Of a stretch of 64,000 nt of DNA, positions 7,621 to 16,471 are shown piece by piece. Positions within the stretch are counted from its first letter, which is position 1. The number at the start of each line of letters is the position of its first letter. A program made the position numbers and the translations under genes. The notes beneath the pieces are model-generated. The model made no database searches, was not told the origin of the DNA, and saw nothing but the letters and a program-made list of their open reading frames with translations. The DNA is from Gemmatimonadaceae bacterium (GTDB lineage: Bacteria > Gemmatimonadota > Gemmatimonadetes > Gemmatimonadales > Gemmatimonadaceae), in contig JAICJQ010000002.1 in the NCBI GenBank assembly GCA_025928335.1, positions 1 through 64,000 on the forward strand, given 5' to 3'.

Positions 7621-8367
7621 ATGCTTGGTTTACATGGTGCAACGGACCCGAATCGAACTGTGATCGTCATTCCTACGGCTGAATTGCGCGGCTCGTATGT
7701 CTACGCCCCAGCGTCGTTTAGCGGGCCGACAACCCGAACGCCTATCGATGCGGCGGCGACACTTCGGGCGTTTGCCACAATCGGATTTCGGCAGATTCAT
7801 CTGTATGACATCGACGCCGATTCTGGGCGCGATTTCAGCGAAGCGCTCGTCGCCGAGATCGCTCGTGACACGTCGGTCGAGGTTTTGGTCTCAGGCGGCG
7901 ACCTGTCCGAAGACCGCGCTGAGCGATTGGTGGATGCGGGCGTCGCACGGTTGATAGTGGCTCCGGGGCGCAATGACGACATCGAGATGGTGGCCCGCCT
8001 GGCGGATTCGTTCCCCGGCCGATTGATCGTACGCGTCGATCTTGGCGACCCGCTTTTCAATCGACGCGCGGGAAAACGACCTCGCGCGGAGGATATGATC
8101 GACATCGCGAACGAGCTGGCATCGATTCAAATCGGCGGCCTAGCTGTGCATGCGTCGTCGGTCAACGGTTTTCCGGGCGTTCCCCTGAGAGTCATCGAGG
8201 ACCTCGTCGAGGCATCGAGCGTTCCAGTGTTCTGTCGCACCGAGGCGTCGACTGTTGGCGAGCTCCGCGCACTCGAACACGTCGGAGTGGCGGCGACTTT
8301 GTTGGGATCGTCGCTGTTCGACGGCCAGATCGACGCCCACGCCGTTGCGCATCATTTCGATGTCTAG
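7621..8367 (+). CDS. HisA/HisF-family barrel paralogue
   Basis: A 248-residue TIM-barrel protein resembling phosphoribosyl isomerase HisA. VIVIPTAELRGS aligns with the HisA opening (PAIDLxxG) but has Glu where HisA has the catalytic Asp; VRVDLGDPLFN occupies the second Asp region. The C-terminal phosphate-site wording FCRTEASTVGELRALEHVGV and ATLLGSSLFDGQI fits the family. No other his genes are nearby, so this may be a diverged paralogue or the sole HisA. An in-frame GTG at 7660 would give a more canonical N-terminus (MIVIP). The 3' end overlaps the convergent M16 gene by four bases. Confidence 0.75.
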   Translation: MLGLHGATDPNRTVIVIPTAELRGSYVYAPASFSGPTTRTPIDAAATLRAFATIGFRQIHLYDIDADSGRDFSEALVAEIARDTSVEVLVSGGDLSEDRAERLVDAGVARLIVAPGRNDDIEMVARLADSFPGRLIVRVDLGDPLFNRRAGKRPRAEDMIDIANELASIQIGGLAVHASSVNGFPGVPLRVIEDLVEASSVPVFCRTEASTVGELRALEHVGVAATLLGSSLFDGQIDAHAVAHHFDV

Positions 8368-9677
8368 AACCGATCCACGAGCGCCTTAGAGAGCTTGCTC
8401 GGGTTGCCGAGGTAGACGAACCGAAAATCGTGCATGTACTGCCGTGCGACGCGTCGCACGTCTTCGGGCTTCACCTGGCGCAAGTTTTCAACGAATCGCC
8501 CCGCCGCGCGGTAGTCACCGTGATACACCTGCGCGCGGGCCAGAAACGTCGCTTGATCGGAATTCGTTTCGTTCTTGAGGAAGTAGTCGGTGATGAATTG
8601 CTGTACGAGCCGCTCGAGACCGCGCGGATCGATCAGCTCCTGCTGCAGTCGATCTAGCTCCGCGCGCATGATCGCCAGCGTGGTGTCCGGCGCGACCGTT
8701 GTCACGTACACGCCGCCCGTCGCGATAGCCCTCTCGACAAATGGTGCCTCGACCTCATACGAGAGGTTTCGCCGCGACCGAATCTCTGTGAAAAAGCGTC
8801 CGGACAGCACCGCCGTGGCGACGCGCAGTGCATCATAATCCGGGCTTTGTGCGGGCGGCCCCGCGTACGTGCCCAGAATGTAGTTGGTCGGTAACTGCGC
8901 TTCTTGAACCACGAGCGCCTTGCTCGGTGCCGGCGGCAGACGCGGCGCGGACCACGCATAGTTGCCTTTCGGTAGTTGACCCAACGTTTGTTGGACGAGC
9001 TGCTCGACGCGGGGCCGTTCTATGTTGCCGACGACAACGAGGAGCATTCGCGACGCCACCATTTGCGACGCCTGGTAACTTCGGAGCTGCCCGACGGTGA
9101 TCGATTGAATCGTTGCCTCCGTCCCCTCGGGCGTGAAGCCGTAGGGATGGCCGACATATGCGAGACTATCGGCCAGATGATTGACGATCGGATCCGGGCT
9201 GGTCGCCGAGAGACGCAGTCCCGTCAGTATTCTCGAGCGGACACGTTCCACCTCTGCCGAATCGAGCGTGGGCGCCATGAGGCGATCGGCGAGTATCATG
9301 AAGCAGGAATCGAACGTCGCGCGAACGCCCGTGAATCCGAACAACGTCCAGTCTTCGGAAGGCTCCGCGACGATCGTCACGCCAAGACGCGCGGTGAGCG
9401 CGCGGGCGGTCTCACCGGGAAAGCGCTTCGTTCCTCGCTCCGACGAGGCGAGAAGGAAGGCTTCGATCCCCTGCGTCGCCGGCGTCAGCTGCTGAACGCC
9501 GCCGAGCAAGTATACGTTCGCCGCGACGACGTCATTCGACGTGTTTCGCCGAAGGATTACCCGAAGACCGTTGACCTCGAAGCTCGACGTTCCGGTGTCG
9601 GCCTGCGCGGCCATTCGAGAAGGCGGGGCAGCAGCGGCGGCTAGGAGTGCCGTCGCGACGAATCTTCCGAGTCTCAC
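8364..9677 (-). CDS. M16-family peptidase subunit, inactive type, secreted
   Basis: A 437-residue pitrilysin-fold protein with a signal peptide (VRLGRFVATALLAAAAAPPSRMAAQ). It lacks the HxxEH zinc motif: the equivalent region reads TQGIEAFLLASSERG. It keeps the inactive-partner features, including RSRRNLSYEVEAPF, the R/Y substrate-binding pair region. The start is GTG at 9677, overlapping the stop of the upstream active subunit in a GTGA junction. The track start 65 codons earlier is in the neighbour and unsupported. With the upstream gene it would form a heterodimeric periplasmic zinc protease, similar in organisation to other paired M16B proteins. Confidence 0.9.
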   Translation of the reverse strand: MRLGRFVATALLAAAAAPPSRMAAQADTGTSSFEVNGLRVILRRNTSNDVVAANVYLLGGVQQLTPATQGIEAFLLASSERGTKRFPGETARALTARLGVTIVAEPSEDWTLFGFTGVRATFDSCFMILADRLMAPTLDSAEVERVRSRILTGLRLSATSPDPIVNHLADSLAYVGHPYGFTPEGTEATIQSITVGQLRSYQASQMVASRMLLVVVGNIERPRVEQLVQQTLGQLPKGNYAWSAPRLPPAPSKALVVQEAQLPTNYILGTYAGPPAQSPDYDALRVATAVLSGRFFTEIRSRRNLSYEVEAPFVERAIATGGVYVTTVAPDTTLAIMRAELDRLQQELIDPRGLERLVQQFITDYFLKNETNSDQATFLARAQVYHGDYRAAGRFVENLRQVKPEDVRRVARQYMHDFRFVYLGNPSKLSKALVDRF

Positions 9678-11029
9678 GGTTGCGGCCCCATGCCGAGCAG
9701 TGATCGGGCGGTGAGTCCGAGTACGCGGCGATTGTCCGGCGACAAGAGGACGCCCACCACGCGCGGTCGTCCAACGATGTATTTGTTGGCGTATGCCGTG
9801 AGATCGCTGCGCCGCTGCTTCGCCATCGTGTCGACGTATCCGTAGAAGTAGTCGAGCCCCGTCACCGCCCACCAGAAGCCGAGCTGGTGCGCGAATCCCG
9901 ACGCTCGCTCTAGTCCAAGCTCGGTACCGACGATGCGCCGACGCTTGATCGCCGCGAGGTCGTCGTCCGAGAAGTACGTGGTATCACCGAGCTTCCCAAT
10001 CTCGTCGCGCAGCGCCTTGATGGCTTCGGTGAAGTGCTCAGGCGATGTCTCGCCGGCGATCGTAATCGGTCCCACGTGGTTGAGCGTGTAATAGTTCACG
10101 GTGATCGATTCAAACAACCCACTGTCCACGAGCCGCCGCTGGAACCGCGATCCCGGCTGGTTCAAGACGTCGGAGAACACGTCTGCCGCGTACGTTGCCG
10201 CCTGATCTTTGGTCGCGCTCGGACCCTGCCACTGGAACATCACCACGATGCTTCCGATTGGCTGCTCGACGATCACCGCGGTGTCTTTGGGCAGTGGCGG
10301 CGGATCCGGGATCGCCTCGGCGGCGAATGGGTCGGCGCCGCGCGCCCAGCCGCTGAAAACGCTGCGGGCCATACCGAATGCACGATCGGGGGCGACGTCA
10401 CCGGTTACGATAATCGCCGTGTTATTGGGGACGTAGTACCGCTGCTTGATTGCTTGCATCTTGGCAGGCGTCGTGGTCTGAATGATGTTCCGCTCACCGA
10501 GCGGATTCTTTCGACTCCACTCCGTCGTCCAAAGCGCTTGGCCCATGGCGCGGCTGAACCCGAACATCGGATTGGATTCGTTTCGGTCATATTCGCCGAT
10601 AACAACCTGGCGTTCACGTTCGAGCTCGTCCGGCCGGAACAGCGGGTTGACCAGAGCCGCCGCGAGAAACCGCATGCCCCCCTCGATGCTATCCGCGGGG
10701 ACGGTGAGGTAATAGTTCACTCTTTCTTCGCTCGTCGTTCCATTGAACTCGGCGCCGAGTTCTGAGGCTTTGGCGACGAACTGGTCGGTCATCGGGTATT
10801 CTTTGTTCGCCTTGAAGAACATGTGCTCGTACAAGTGCGAAAGACCCGAGAACTCCGGCGCCTGAGTGAACGATCCGTTTTTCACATCAGCTTCGATCGT
10901 CACGAGGGGAACGCCGCGATTTTGCACGACGATGACTTCCAAGCCGTTCGGCAGAGTCGTCCGTTGGATGTGTCGCTCCAGCTCGGCCCGTTGCGCCATC
11001 ACGGCCGTTGGCAGAAGCAAAACGAACAT
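9674..11029 (-). CDS. M16-family zinc peptidase, active subunit, secreted
   Basis: A 451-residue protease subunit. A short signal peptide (MFVLLLPTAVMAQ) precedes the M16 domain, which has the inverted zinc motif HLYEH and, about 75 residues on, the distal Glu region VVIGEYDRNES. It presumably degrades peptides in the periplasm as a dimer with the downstream subunit. I start at 11029 because the signal peptide begins there; the track start reads into the divergent murB promoter. It diverges from murB with only 20 bases between the starts and overlaps the downstream partner by four bases. Confidence 0.92.
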   Translation of the reverse strand: MFVLLLPTAVMAQRAELERHIQRTTLPNGLEVIVVQNRGVPLVTIEADVKNGSFTQAPEFSGLSHLYEHMFFKANKEYPMTDQFVAKASELGAEFNGTTSEERVNYYLTVPADSIEGGMRFLAAALVNPLFRPDELERERQVVIGEYDRNESNPMFGFSRAMGQALWTTEWSRKNPLGERNIIQTTTPAKMQAIKQRYYVPNNTAIIVTGDVAPDRAFGMARSVFSGWARGADPFAAEAIPDPPPLPKDTAVIVEQPIGSIVVMFQWQGPSATKDQAATYAADVFSDVLNQPGSRFQRRLVDSGLFESITVNYYTLNHVGPITIAGETSPEHFTEAIKALRDEIGKLGDTTYFSDDDLAAIKRRRIVGTELGLERASGFAHQLGFWWAVTGLDYFYGYVDTMAKQRRSDLTAYANKYIVGRPRVVGVLLSPDNRRVLGLTARSLLGMGPQP

Positions 11030-11049
11030 GATTTCTTTCAGTCTCGACA

Positions 11050-12006
11050 ATGGAATACTCCGATAAACTGAAACTCGACCGCCTCGCCGCGAGGCTCGAC
11101 GCGCGTTACCTGCGGCGCGACGAGCCAATCGGGCCATTTACGACGTTTCGAATCGGTGGACCGGCCGATTTGTTCTTCGAGGCAACGTCCGGTGATTCGC
11201 TTGCGAATGCCGTGCTCGCGGCGCGCGACCTCGACGTACCGTACTTCGTTCTTGGCTTGGGTGCCAACATCTTGGTCGGCGACCGTGGATTCCGCGGACT
11301 GGTGATCCGGAATACCGCTCGTCACCACGAGTTCCGCGAGGATGGAGAACAGTGCGTCTTGTGGACTGAAAGCGGCGCGGTCGTGAAAGACCTGATTCAG
11401 GAATCAGTCTCGCGTGGTTGGTCGGGGCTCGAGCACTACGTGGGCATTCCCAGCACGGTCGGCGGCGCGATTTGGCAGAACCTGCACTTTCTCGCGCCCG
11501 CCCCCGATCGGGCGCGGACCATGTTCATCGCCGAGGTCTTCGACACGTGCGAGATCCTTTCCGAAGAAGGAAAGCGCCGCATCGTCGATTCGACTTACGT
11601 GGGCTTCGGCTATGACGACACGGTCTTTCATCACCGACGCGACATAATCCTCTCCGCCACCTTCCGATTGGCCCGCGCCGACCAGGCTGTGCTGCATCGG
11701 ATCATGCAGGAAAACTTGAGCTGGCGCGGCGGAAAGCACCCGTGGCTGGACTGGCATCCGAGCGCGGGGTCGATCTTCAAGAAGATCGAGGGTGTGGGGG
11801 CGGGCCGTCTTGTGGACCAGTGCGGATTAAAAGGTCGTCGCGAAGGCGACGCGCAGATATCGCACATTCATGCCAACATCATGGTCAATCTCGGACATGC
11901 GAGCGCCGCAGACGTCCGACGCTTGATCACGATCGCGCAACAGGCCGTCGAAACGCAACACGGCGTTCACCTCGAGCCTGAGATCGGATTCATCGGCGAA
12001 TTTTAG
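11050..12006 (+). CDS. murB: UDP-N-acetylenolpyruvoylglucosamine reductase
   Basis: NADPH-dependent flavoenzyme that makes UDP-MurNAc in peptidoglycan synthesis. The 318 residues contain FRIGGPADLFFE, the FAD-contact loop GLGANILVGDRG, GIPSTVGGAIWQN, the proton-donor serine region SAGSIFKK and the C-terminal EPEIGFIGEF. The middle HFLAPAPDRARTMFIAEV segment departs from the usual NAGAYG wording, so this is a divergent subtype. It is monocistronic and converges on the outer-membrane protein gene with a four-base gap. No other mur genes are in the window. Confidence 0.94.
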   Translation: MEYSDKLKLDRLAARLDARYLRRDEPIGPFTTFRIGGPADLFFEATSGDSLANAVLAARDLDVPYFVLGLGANILVGDRGFRGLVIRNTARHHEFREDGEQCVLWTESGAVVKDLIQESVSRGWSGLEHYVGIPSTVGGAIWQNLHFLAPAPDRARTMFIAEVFDTCEILSEEGKRRIVDSTYVGFGYDDTVFHHRRDIILSATFRLARADQAVLHRIMQENLSWRGGKHPWLDWHPSAGSIFKKIEGVGAGRLVDQCGLKGRREGDAQISHIHANIMVNLGHASAADVRRLITIAQQAVETQHGVHLEPEIGFIGEF

Positions 12007-12010
12007 GCAA

Positions 12011-14155
12011 CTAAAAGAGCGCCCCGAAACCGATGGTGAAACGCCATGGGGCGGTGTGGTCGAGCGGGCGGGCGGCGCCGACGTGCAGCAAGTCGCTGAA
12101 CAGGCTCATGCCGGCGCCGACGGTGGTCCGGATGCGATCGGTCGGTCGTGAGACCGGCTCGCCCGTCTCCGTCGTCCCGAGTTGCATCGCCGCTCGTCGC
12201 GCCGCGTCGGACGACAACTCCGACCACGCGCCTTCCACGCTTGCCACGATTCCCGGACTGACGCCCGGCAACATCAGCGTGCGACCGGCGTGGATGGGCC
12301 TTTCCCAGATGCCGAGCCGGTAGCTGGCAAAGGACCGAAACACGACGGCCCGGTCACCGGCGAATTCCTTGTAGGAGTATCCGGGCAACGACTCGGTGCC
12401 GCCCAGTTCGAACACCACCTGCGGTGGAAGCACGTCCCCAAACGCCGCACCGGCGTCGGTGTGCGCAACCAGCGAGAGGTTCCCGAAGTAACGCCGTGCC
12501 GACAAGGCTGCTTCGACGCGTTGCCACGCCAGTTGTCCATCGGCAATCTCATAGTGCACGCGGGCACCCACCCCCGGATGCAAGAAGTCTCCCGTGACGC
12601 TCGGGTGCCATTCGAGATCGGCAGAGGCCTTTGCGTAGCCCCCGCTTGCCGCGCCGCGATTTGCTTCGAACGCGCGAGTGGACAACAAACCATGGCGGAG
12701 TCGAGCCGGCTCAGCGTGGTCGGAGCCGATACCGAGTTGCGCGCTTGCGATCGCCGTTTCCGCTCCGCCTACGATTGACGTCAGAGACAACGCGAGCGTA
12801 CGACGGTCGACATAGTCGTAATTGTCGGCCGAGCCGATCGCCGCAGCGAAGCCTGGATCGTCGCTGAGTGGCAGAGTGAAGTCGTTCGTGCTTTCGAGCG
12901 TTCGTTCGGCGCGGAGGGTAGCGAGCTCTCTGCCGCGACGCATCGATACATGCGCGCCTCCGCGCGCCGTTTGTTCGCTGAACGCCCACCCCGCGCTGAC
13001 GCCGGCCGAGATCCCTGGCGCCGCCGAGCGGAAGTCGATCGTTGGTTCGAGGCCGATGAACAGGCCCTCGACTCGATTGAATCGGATGTACTTTGACGCG
13101 CGCGTAGAAAACAGTTCGAAGCGCGCCGGACCATCAGTTCGCCACGCGTCCGGTGCCATGTCGGCGAAATCGTCGGAGTGCACATTGCCACTCTGAACGC
13201 CGAGCTCGCGATTCCAATCGGCGAACCGGCTCGCGCTGTCTCCCTGCGCCCACGACACGATCACACGCCGCGTGACGCCCGCGTCAGTCACGCCGTTCGT
13301 CGAATCCGTCACCGTGATGTCGCTGATCGTCGAGACGACACGGAAGACGGGGCGCGTTTGTCCGAAGAACGGGAAGCTCGTCTGAAATTCGGTTCGCTGC
13401 GACGCGGGCAGCCAGTACTTCCCGTCAACCTCCGCGTTGACGAACTCGACGTACGCCGCTGCTGCAATGCCGGTCAGGCGCGCGACGCGACTCGGCTTTC
13501 GATTCTCGCCGCCCGCGATGCCGAACCGGCCGCGCATGCGAACAATCTGGTAGTGATCGGCGTCGAGATCGATCTCTCCATCGAAAACACCCCAGCGCGA
13601 GTTGCCGAGAACGTTTGGGGTGACGCGCACACGCGCTATCGGAACGTTTCGCGTCCCGATGCGAAGAGTCGTTACAGTATCTCCGCCCGAAAACCTATAA
13701 AAACGCTCGCGATCGGTGGCGAAGGGATGGACCGCGACAAGGGTGTCGCTTCGACTCGTCATCGCGAAATAGACGCCGAGCGATAGTCGTTCGCCGTACA
13801 ACGTTGGAACCGTCCACGCGCGAATAATGCTCAGCGCTGAGTACGGCACCCCAACGTTCTGCGATCGATAGCCGAGAATGTGAAGCGCGTATTGCCCGTC
13901 GCGCGACCAGCGGCCCTCGGAAGCGATCTGCTCGATCTCCGCGCTATGCTCTCGGCCTAACGTGTCGCGGATGATGAGTGCCGTCTCTGTCTCAATATGA
14001 CTGCGGTAGCCGCGCAGGCTCGCCGGCGGCAGTCGATTGGAGTCGGCGGCCATCCCGATCATCCGGCGGAGCGCTTCGGAGCTGTAGACGTTCGTGTCCC
14101 GAGGGGCGCCCTGTGTTGCCGCCAGCTGCGCTAGAACTACAAGCAATGGCAGCAC
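12011..14155 (-). CDS. Predicted outer-membrane beta-barrel protein
   Basis: A 714-residue exported protein beginning with a short signal peptide (MLPLLVVLAQLAATQGA, GTG start). The N-terminal third is a soluble beta-rich domain with FDGEIDLDADHYQIVRMRGRF. The C-terminal half looks like a barrel of the BamA/Omp85 surface-antigen type: ELGGTESLPGYSYKEFAGDRA resembles the G-G-x-x-S-L-x-G-Y/GDRA block, and the last residue is Phe (TIGFGALF). No POTRA domains are obvious. It lies six bases downstream of the ABC-F gene, so probably shares its transcript. The substrate is unknown. Confidence 0.75.
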   Translation of the reverse strand: MLPLLVVLAQLAATQGAPRDTNVYSSEALRRMIGMAADSNRLPPASLRGYRSHIETETALIIRDTLGREHSAEIEQIASEGRWSRDGQYALHILGYRSQNVGVPYSALSIIRAWTVPTLYGERLSLGVYFAMTSRSDTLVAVHPFATDRERFYRFSGGDTVTTLRIGTRNVPIARVRVTPNVLGNSRWGVFDGEIDLDADHYQIVRMRGRFGIAGGENRKPSRVARLTGIAAAAYVEFVNAEVDGKYWLPASQRTEFQTSFPFFGQTRPVFRVVSTISDITVTDSTNGVTDAGVTRRVIVSWAQGDSASRFADWNRELGVQSGNVHSDDFADMAPDAWRTDGPARFELFSTRASKYIRFNRVEGLFIGLEPTIDFRSAAPGISAGVSAGWAFSEQTARGGAHVSMRRGRELATLRAERTLESTNDFTLPLSDDPGFAAAIGSADNYDYVDRRTLALSLTSIVGGAETAIASAQLGIGSDHAEPARLRHGLLSTRAFEANRGAASGGYAKASADLEWHPSVTGDFLHPGVGARVHYEIADGQLAWQRVEAALSARRYFGNLSLVAHTDAGAAFGDVLPPQVVFELGGTESLPGYSYKEFAGDRAVVFRSFASYRLGIWERPIHAGRTLMLPGVSPGIVASVEGAWSELSSDAARRAAMQLGTTETGEPVSRPTDRIRTTVGAGMSLFSDLLHVGAARPLDHTAPWRFTIGFGALF

Positions 14156-14161
14156 GGCGGA

Positions 14162-16108
14162 TCAGGCGACCGGACCCGCGATTGTTTCGAGTGCCTCGGT
14201 CGCGGCCCCCCATTCCTCCAGCAGCGTGTCCAGTTCCGCCTTCAGCAGATCGAGCCGCGCGCCCAACGTTTTTGCCGTTGATATTCCGTCGGCGGCGGTG
14301 TACAGCTCCGGATTCTCGAGCTTCGCCGTGATGTCCGTGATCTCTCGTTCGACGTTGTGAATTTGTGTTTCGAGCTCACCGACGCGCTCTTGGGCGATTC
14401 GCAGCGCCGAGCGGGACGATCGATCGCGTTGCTCGCGACGTTCAGTTCGCCGCCGTTCTTGCACGCGACGAAGAGCCTCGTCCTCGGATGCTTGAACCGC
14501 CGCCGCGTGTTCACGCTCGGACGACACGATTTCCCATTCGCCGAACGAACCGTCGAATTCCGTAAGTCGCTGGTCGTGAATGATCCAAAGCTTCGTCGTT
14601 AGCGACCGCAAAAGCTCGCGGTCATGACTGACGAGAAGAACGCTGCCGTCATAGCTCGCCACCGCATCCTCCAGCGCTTCGATCGACTCGACGTCCAGGT
14701 GGTTCGTCGGCTCGTCGAGAATCAGAAGGTTGGCGCGACTGAGCACGAGCATCGCCAGGCCGATTCGAGCGCGCTCGCCTCCTGAGAGGCTCTCGGCGCG
14801 GCGCTGTACCTCGTCGCCCGAGAAGCCGAATCTTCCGAGGTGCCCTTGGATCATGCGACGATCCCATGTTGGCCGAAGATCGCCAATGGCGTCGTAGAGA
14901 GTCTTGTCGAGGGGCACCTGCGTGAGATCCTGGCGATAGTAGCCCACGCTGATACCGGACCCGACGCGAATTGTCCCGTCCCCTGTCGGGTGCTCGCCCA
15001 CGATGGCGCGGACGAGGGTCGATTTTCCCGAGCCGTTCGGGCCAAGGAGGCCTACCCGATCGCCCCGCATGACGGTGGTGGTTACGTCCGTCACGAGAAG
15101 CCGACTACCCACGCTGATACCTGCTTTGTCGGCGGCGATGACGCGGTCGCCGCCCCGCTCAGCGATCTCGAAGCGAATTCCCATCGATTCCGCGTCGCCG
15201 AGCGGTGCGCTCAGACGCGGCAGCCGTTCGAGACGCTTTCGCCGACCTTTGGCTTGCTTGCTGTTTTGGCCGGCGAGGTTCCGCGCGATGTAGTCTTGCT
15301 CCGCCGCGATGCGGCGCTGTTGCTGGTCGAATTGGCGTTGTTGCGTCAGTCGCGCAAGTGTACGCTGCTCGACGAACGACTCGTATCCTCCCACGTACGG
15401 CGTCGCGATGTGGCCATCGAGATGCAGGACGTGATCTACGACAGCTGACAAGAATGCTCGATCGTGGCTGATGAGCAGTACCGTCGCCGTCGCACGCGTG
15501 AGATAGTCCTCGAGCCAACGTGTCGTCTCCAGATCGAGGTGATTCGTCGGCTCGTCGAGCAGTAGAACGTCGGCCGGACTTACGAGCTGGCGTGCCAGCC
15601 CCAAGCGTCCGCGCTCTCCGCCGCTGAGGTGCGCCACCGGCCTCTCTCTCGCGGCGGCAGGATCGAATCCGAGTCCGTGGAGGACGGCGTCCACGCGAGG
15701 CGCGATGGTATAGCCGCCTTCCCGTTCGAAGCGTTCGAGGTCGCGTCCGTACCGGGCCAGCGCTTGTTCGTTCGAGTCAGTTGCAAGCCGCAGAGCTTGT
15801 TCACTCAGCGAGCGTTCCAGCTGCAACAGCTCGGCAAATTGACCAGCCGCGGCCTCCCAGATTGTCGTTGCGTCACCGAAATCGCGATGTTGCTCCAACA
15901 ACGACACTTTCAGACCGGGTGACCGGGCGATTTCCCCGCGTGTGGGCTCGAGCTCACCAGTCAACAACCGAAACAAGCTCGTTTTTCCCGCTCCGTTGCG
16001 CCCGATGATACCCCATCGCTCTCCATCCGCCACCGTGAAGGAGACCTTCTCAAAGACTGTGGTGGCTCCGAACTCAAGACACACGCTCGCCATTGAGAGT
16101 TGCGTCAT
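14162..16108 (-). CDS. ABC-F family ATPase
   Basis: A soluble tandem ABC ATPase of 648 residues with no membrane segments, the class that acts on ribosomes or in antibiotic protection. Domain 1 has Walker A GRNGAGKTS, signature LSGGERGRLGLARQL and Walker B VLLLDEPTNHLD. A charged linker follows, then domain 2 with GPNGSGKST, LSGGERARIGLAML and LLILDEPTNHLD. A coiled-coil C-terminal extension (about residues 560-640) makes it Uup-like. The start is ATG at 16108, whose ATGA overlaps the stop of the ArsC-like gene. The exact subfamily is not certain. Confidence 0.93.
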   Translation of the reverse strand: MTQLSMASVCLEFGATTVFEKVSFTVADGERWGIIGRNGAGKTSLFRLLTGELEPTRGEIARSPGLKVSLLEQHRDFGDATTIWEAAAGQFAELLQLERSLSEQALRLATDSNEQALARYGRDLERFEREGGYTIAPRVDAVLHGLGFDPAAARERPVAHLSGGERGRLGLARQLVSPADVLLLDEPTNHLDLETTRWLEDYLTRATATVLLISHDRAFLSAVVDHVLHLDGHIATPYVGGYESFVEQRTLARLTQQRQFDQQQRRIAAEQDYIARNLAGQNSKQAKGRRKRLERLPRLSAPLGDAESMGIRFEIAERGGDRVIAADKAGISVGSRLLVTDVTTTVMRGDRVGLLGPNGSGKSTLVRAIVGEHPTGDGTIRVGSGISVGYYRQDLTQVPLDKTLYDAIGDLRPTWDRRMIQGHLGRFGFSGDEVQRRAESLSGGERARIGLAMLVLSRANLLILDEPTNHLDVESIEALEDAVASYDGSVLLVSHDRELLRSLTTKLWIIHDQRLTEFDGSFGEWEIVSSEREHAAAVQASEDEALRRVQERRRTERREQRDRSSRSALRIAQERVGELETQIHNVEREITDITAKLENPELYTAADGISTAKTLGARLDLLKAELDTLLEEWGAATEALETIAGPVA

Positions 16109-16452
16109 TTCGCGACCCAAATCTTCCATTCAGCTTCGGCAAGCCCGACGGTCAGCAGATTGCCGAAACGGACGAGTGGCATCCGGAGGAGCAGGGGGTC
16201 GTCGATCAGCCTTTCGACCCAACGGCCGCTCGAGTGTTGCGAGCTACGCAGCCCCAGTTCCTGATAGCGTTTGGAGTCTTGATCGACCAGTCGATCCACT
16301 CCGAAGCGCCGCACAAACCGGTGGAGCTCGCCGGGAGACGGTGCGCGCTCTTGGAAATCTACGAAGTGAACCTTGACGCGCCGCTCGGCGAAGAATCGCA
16401 GGGCCTTTCGCGTGTCGGCGCTCTTCTTCCAGCCGAAAACTTGAACTTCCAT
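16105..16452 (-). CDS. ArsC/Spx-fold protein lacking the catalytic cysteine
   Basis: A 115-residue thioredoxin-like protein. FGWKKSADTRKALRFF aligns with the ArsC/YffB opening GIKNCDTxKKA, but Ser stands where the redox Cys should be, and the whole protein has no cysteine. The family's later MPLVRFGNLLTVGL segment and helical insert (PSPGELHRFVRRFGVDRLVD) are kept. It cannot work as a cysteine-dependent reductase; an Spx-like protein-binding role is possible but inferred. It is translationally coupled (ATGA) to the ABC-F gene downstream. The ATG at 16452 is clear. Confidence 0.82.
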   Translation of the reverse strand: MEVQVFGWKKSADTRKALRFFAERRVKVHFVDFQERAPSPGELHRFVRRFGVDRLVDQDSKRYQELGLRSSQHSSGRWVERLIDDPLLLRMPLVRFGNLLTVGLAEAEWKIWVAK

Positions 16453-16471
16453 CGGTACGGGCGAGGCGTTA

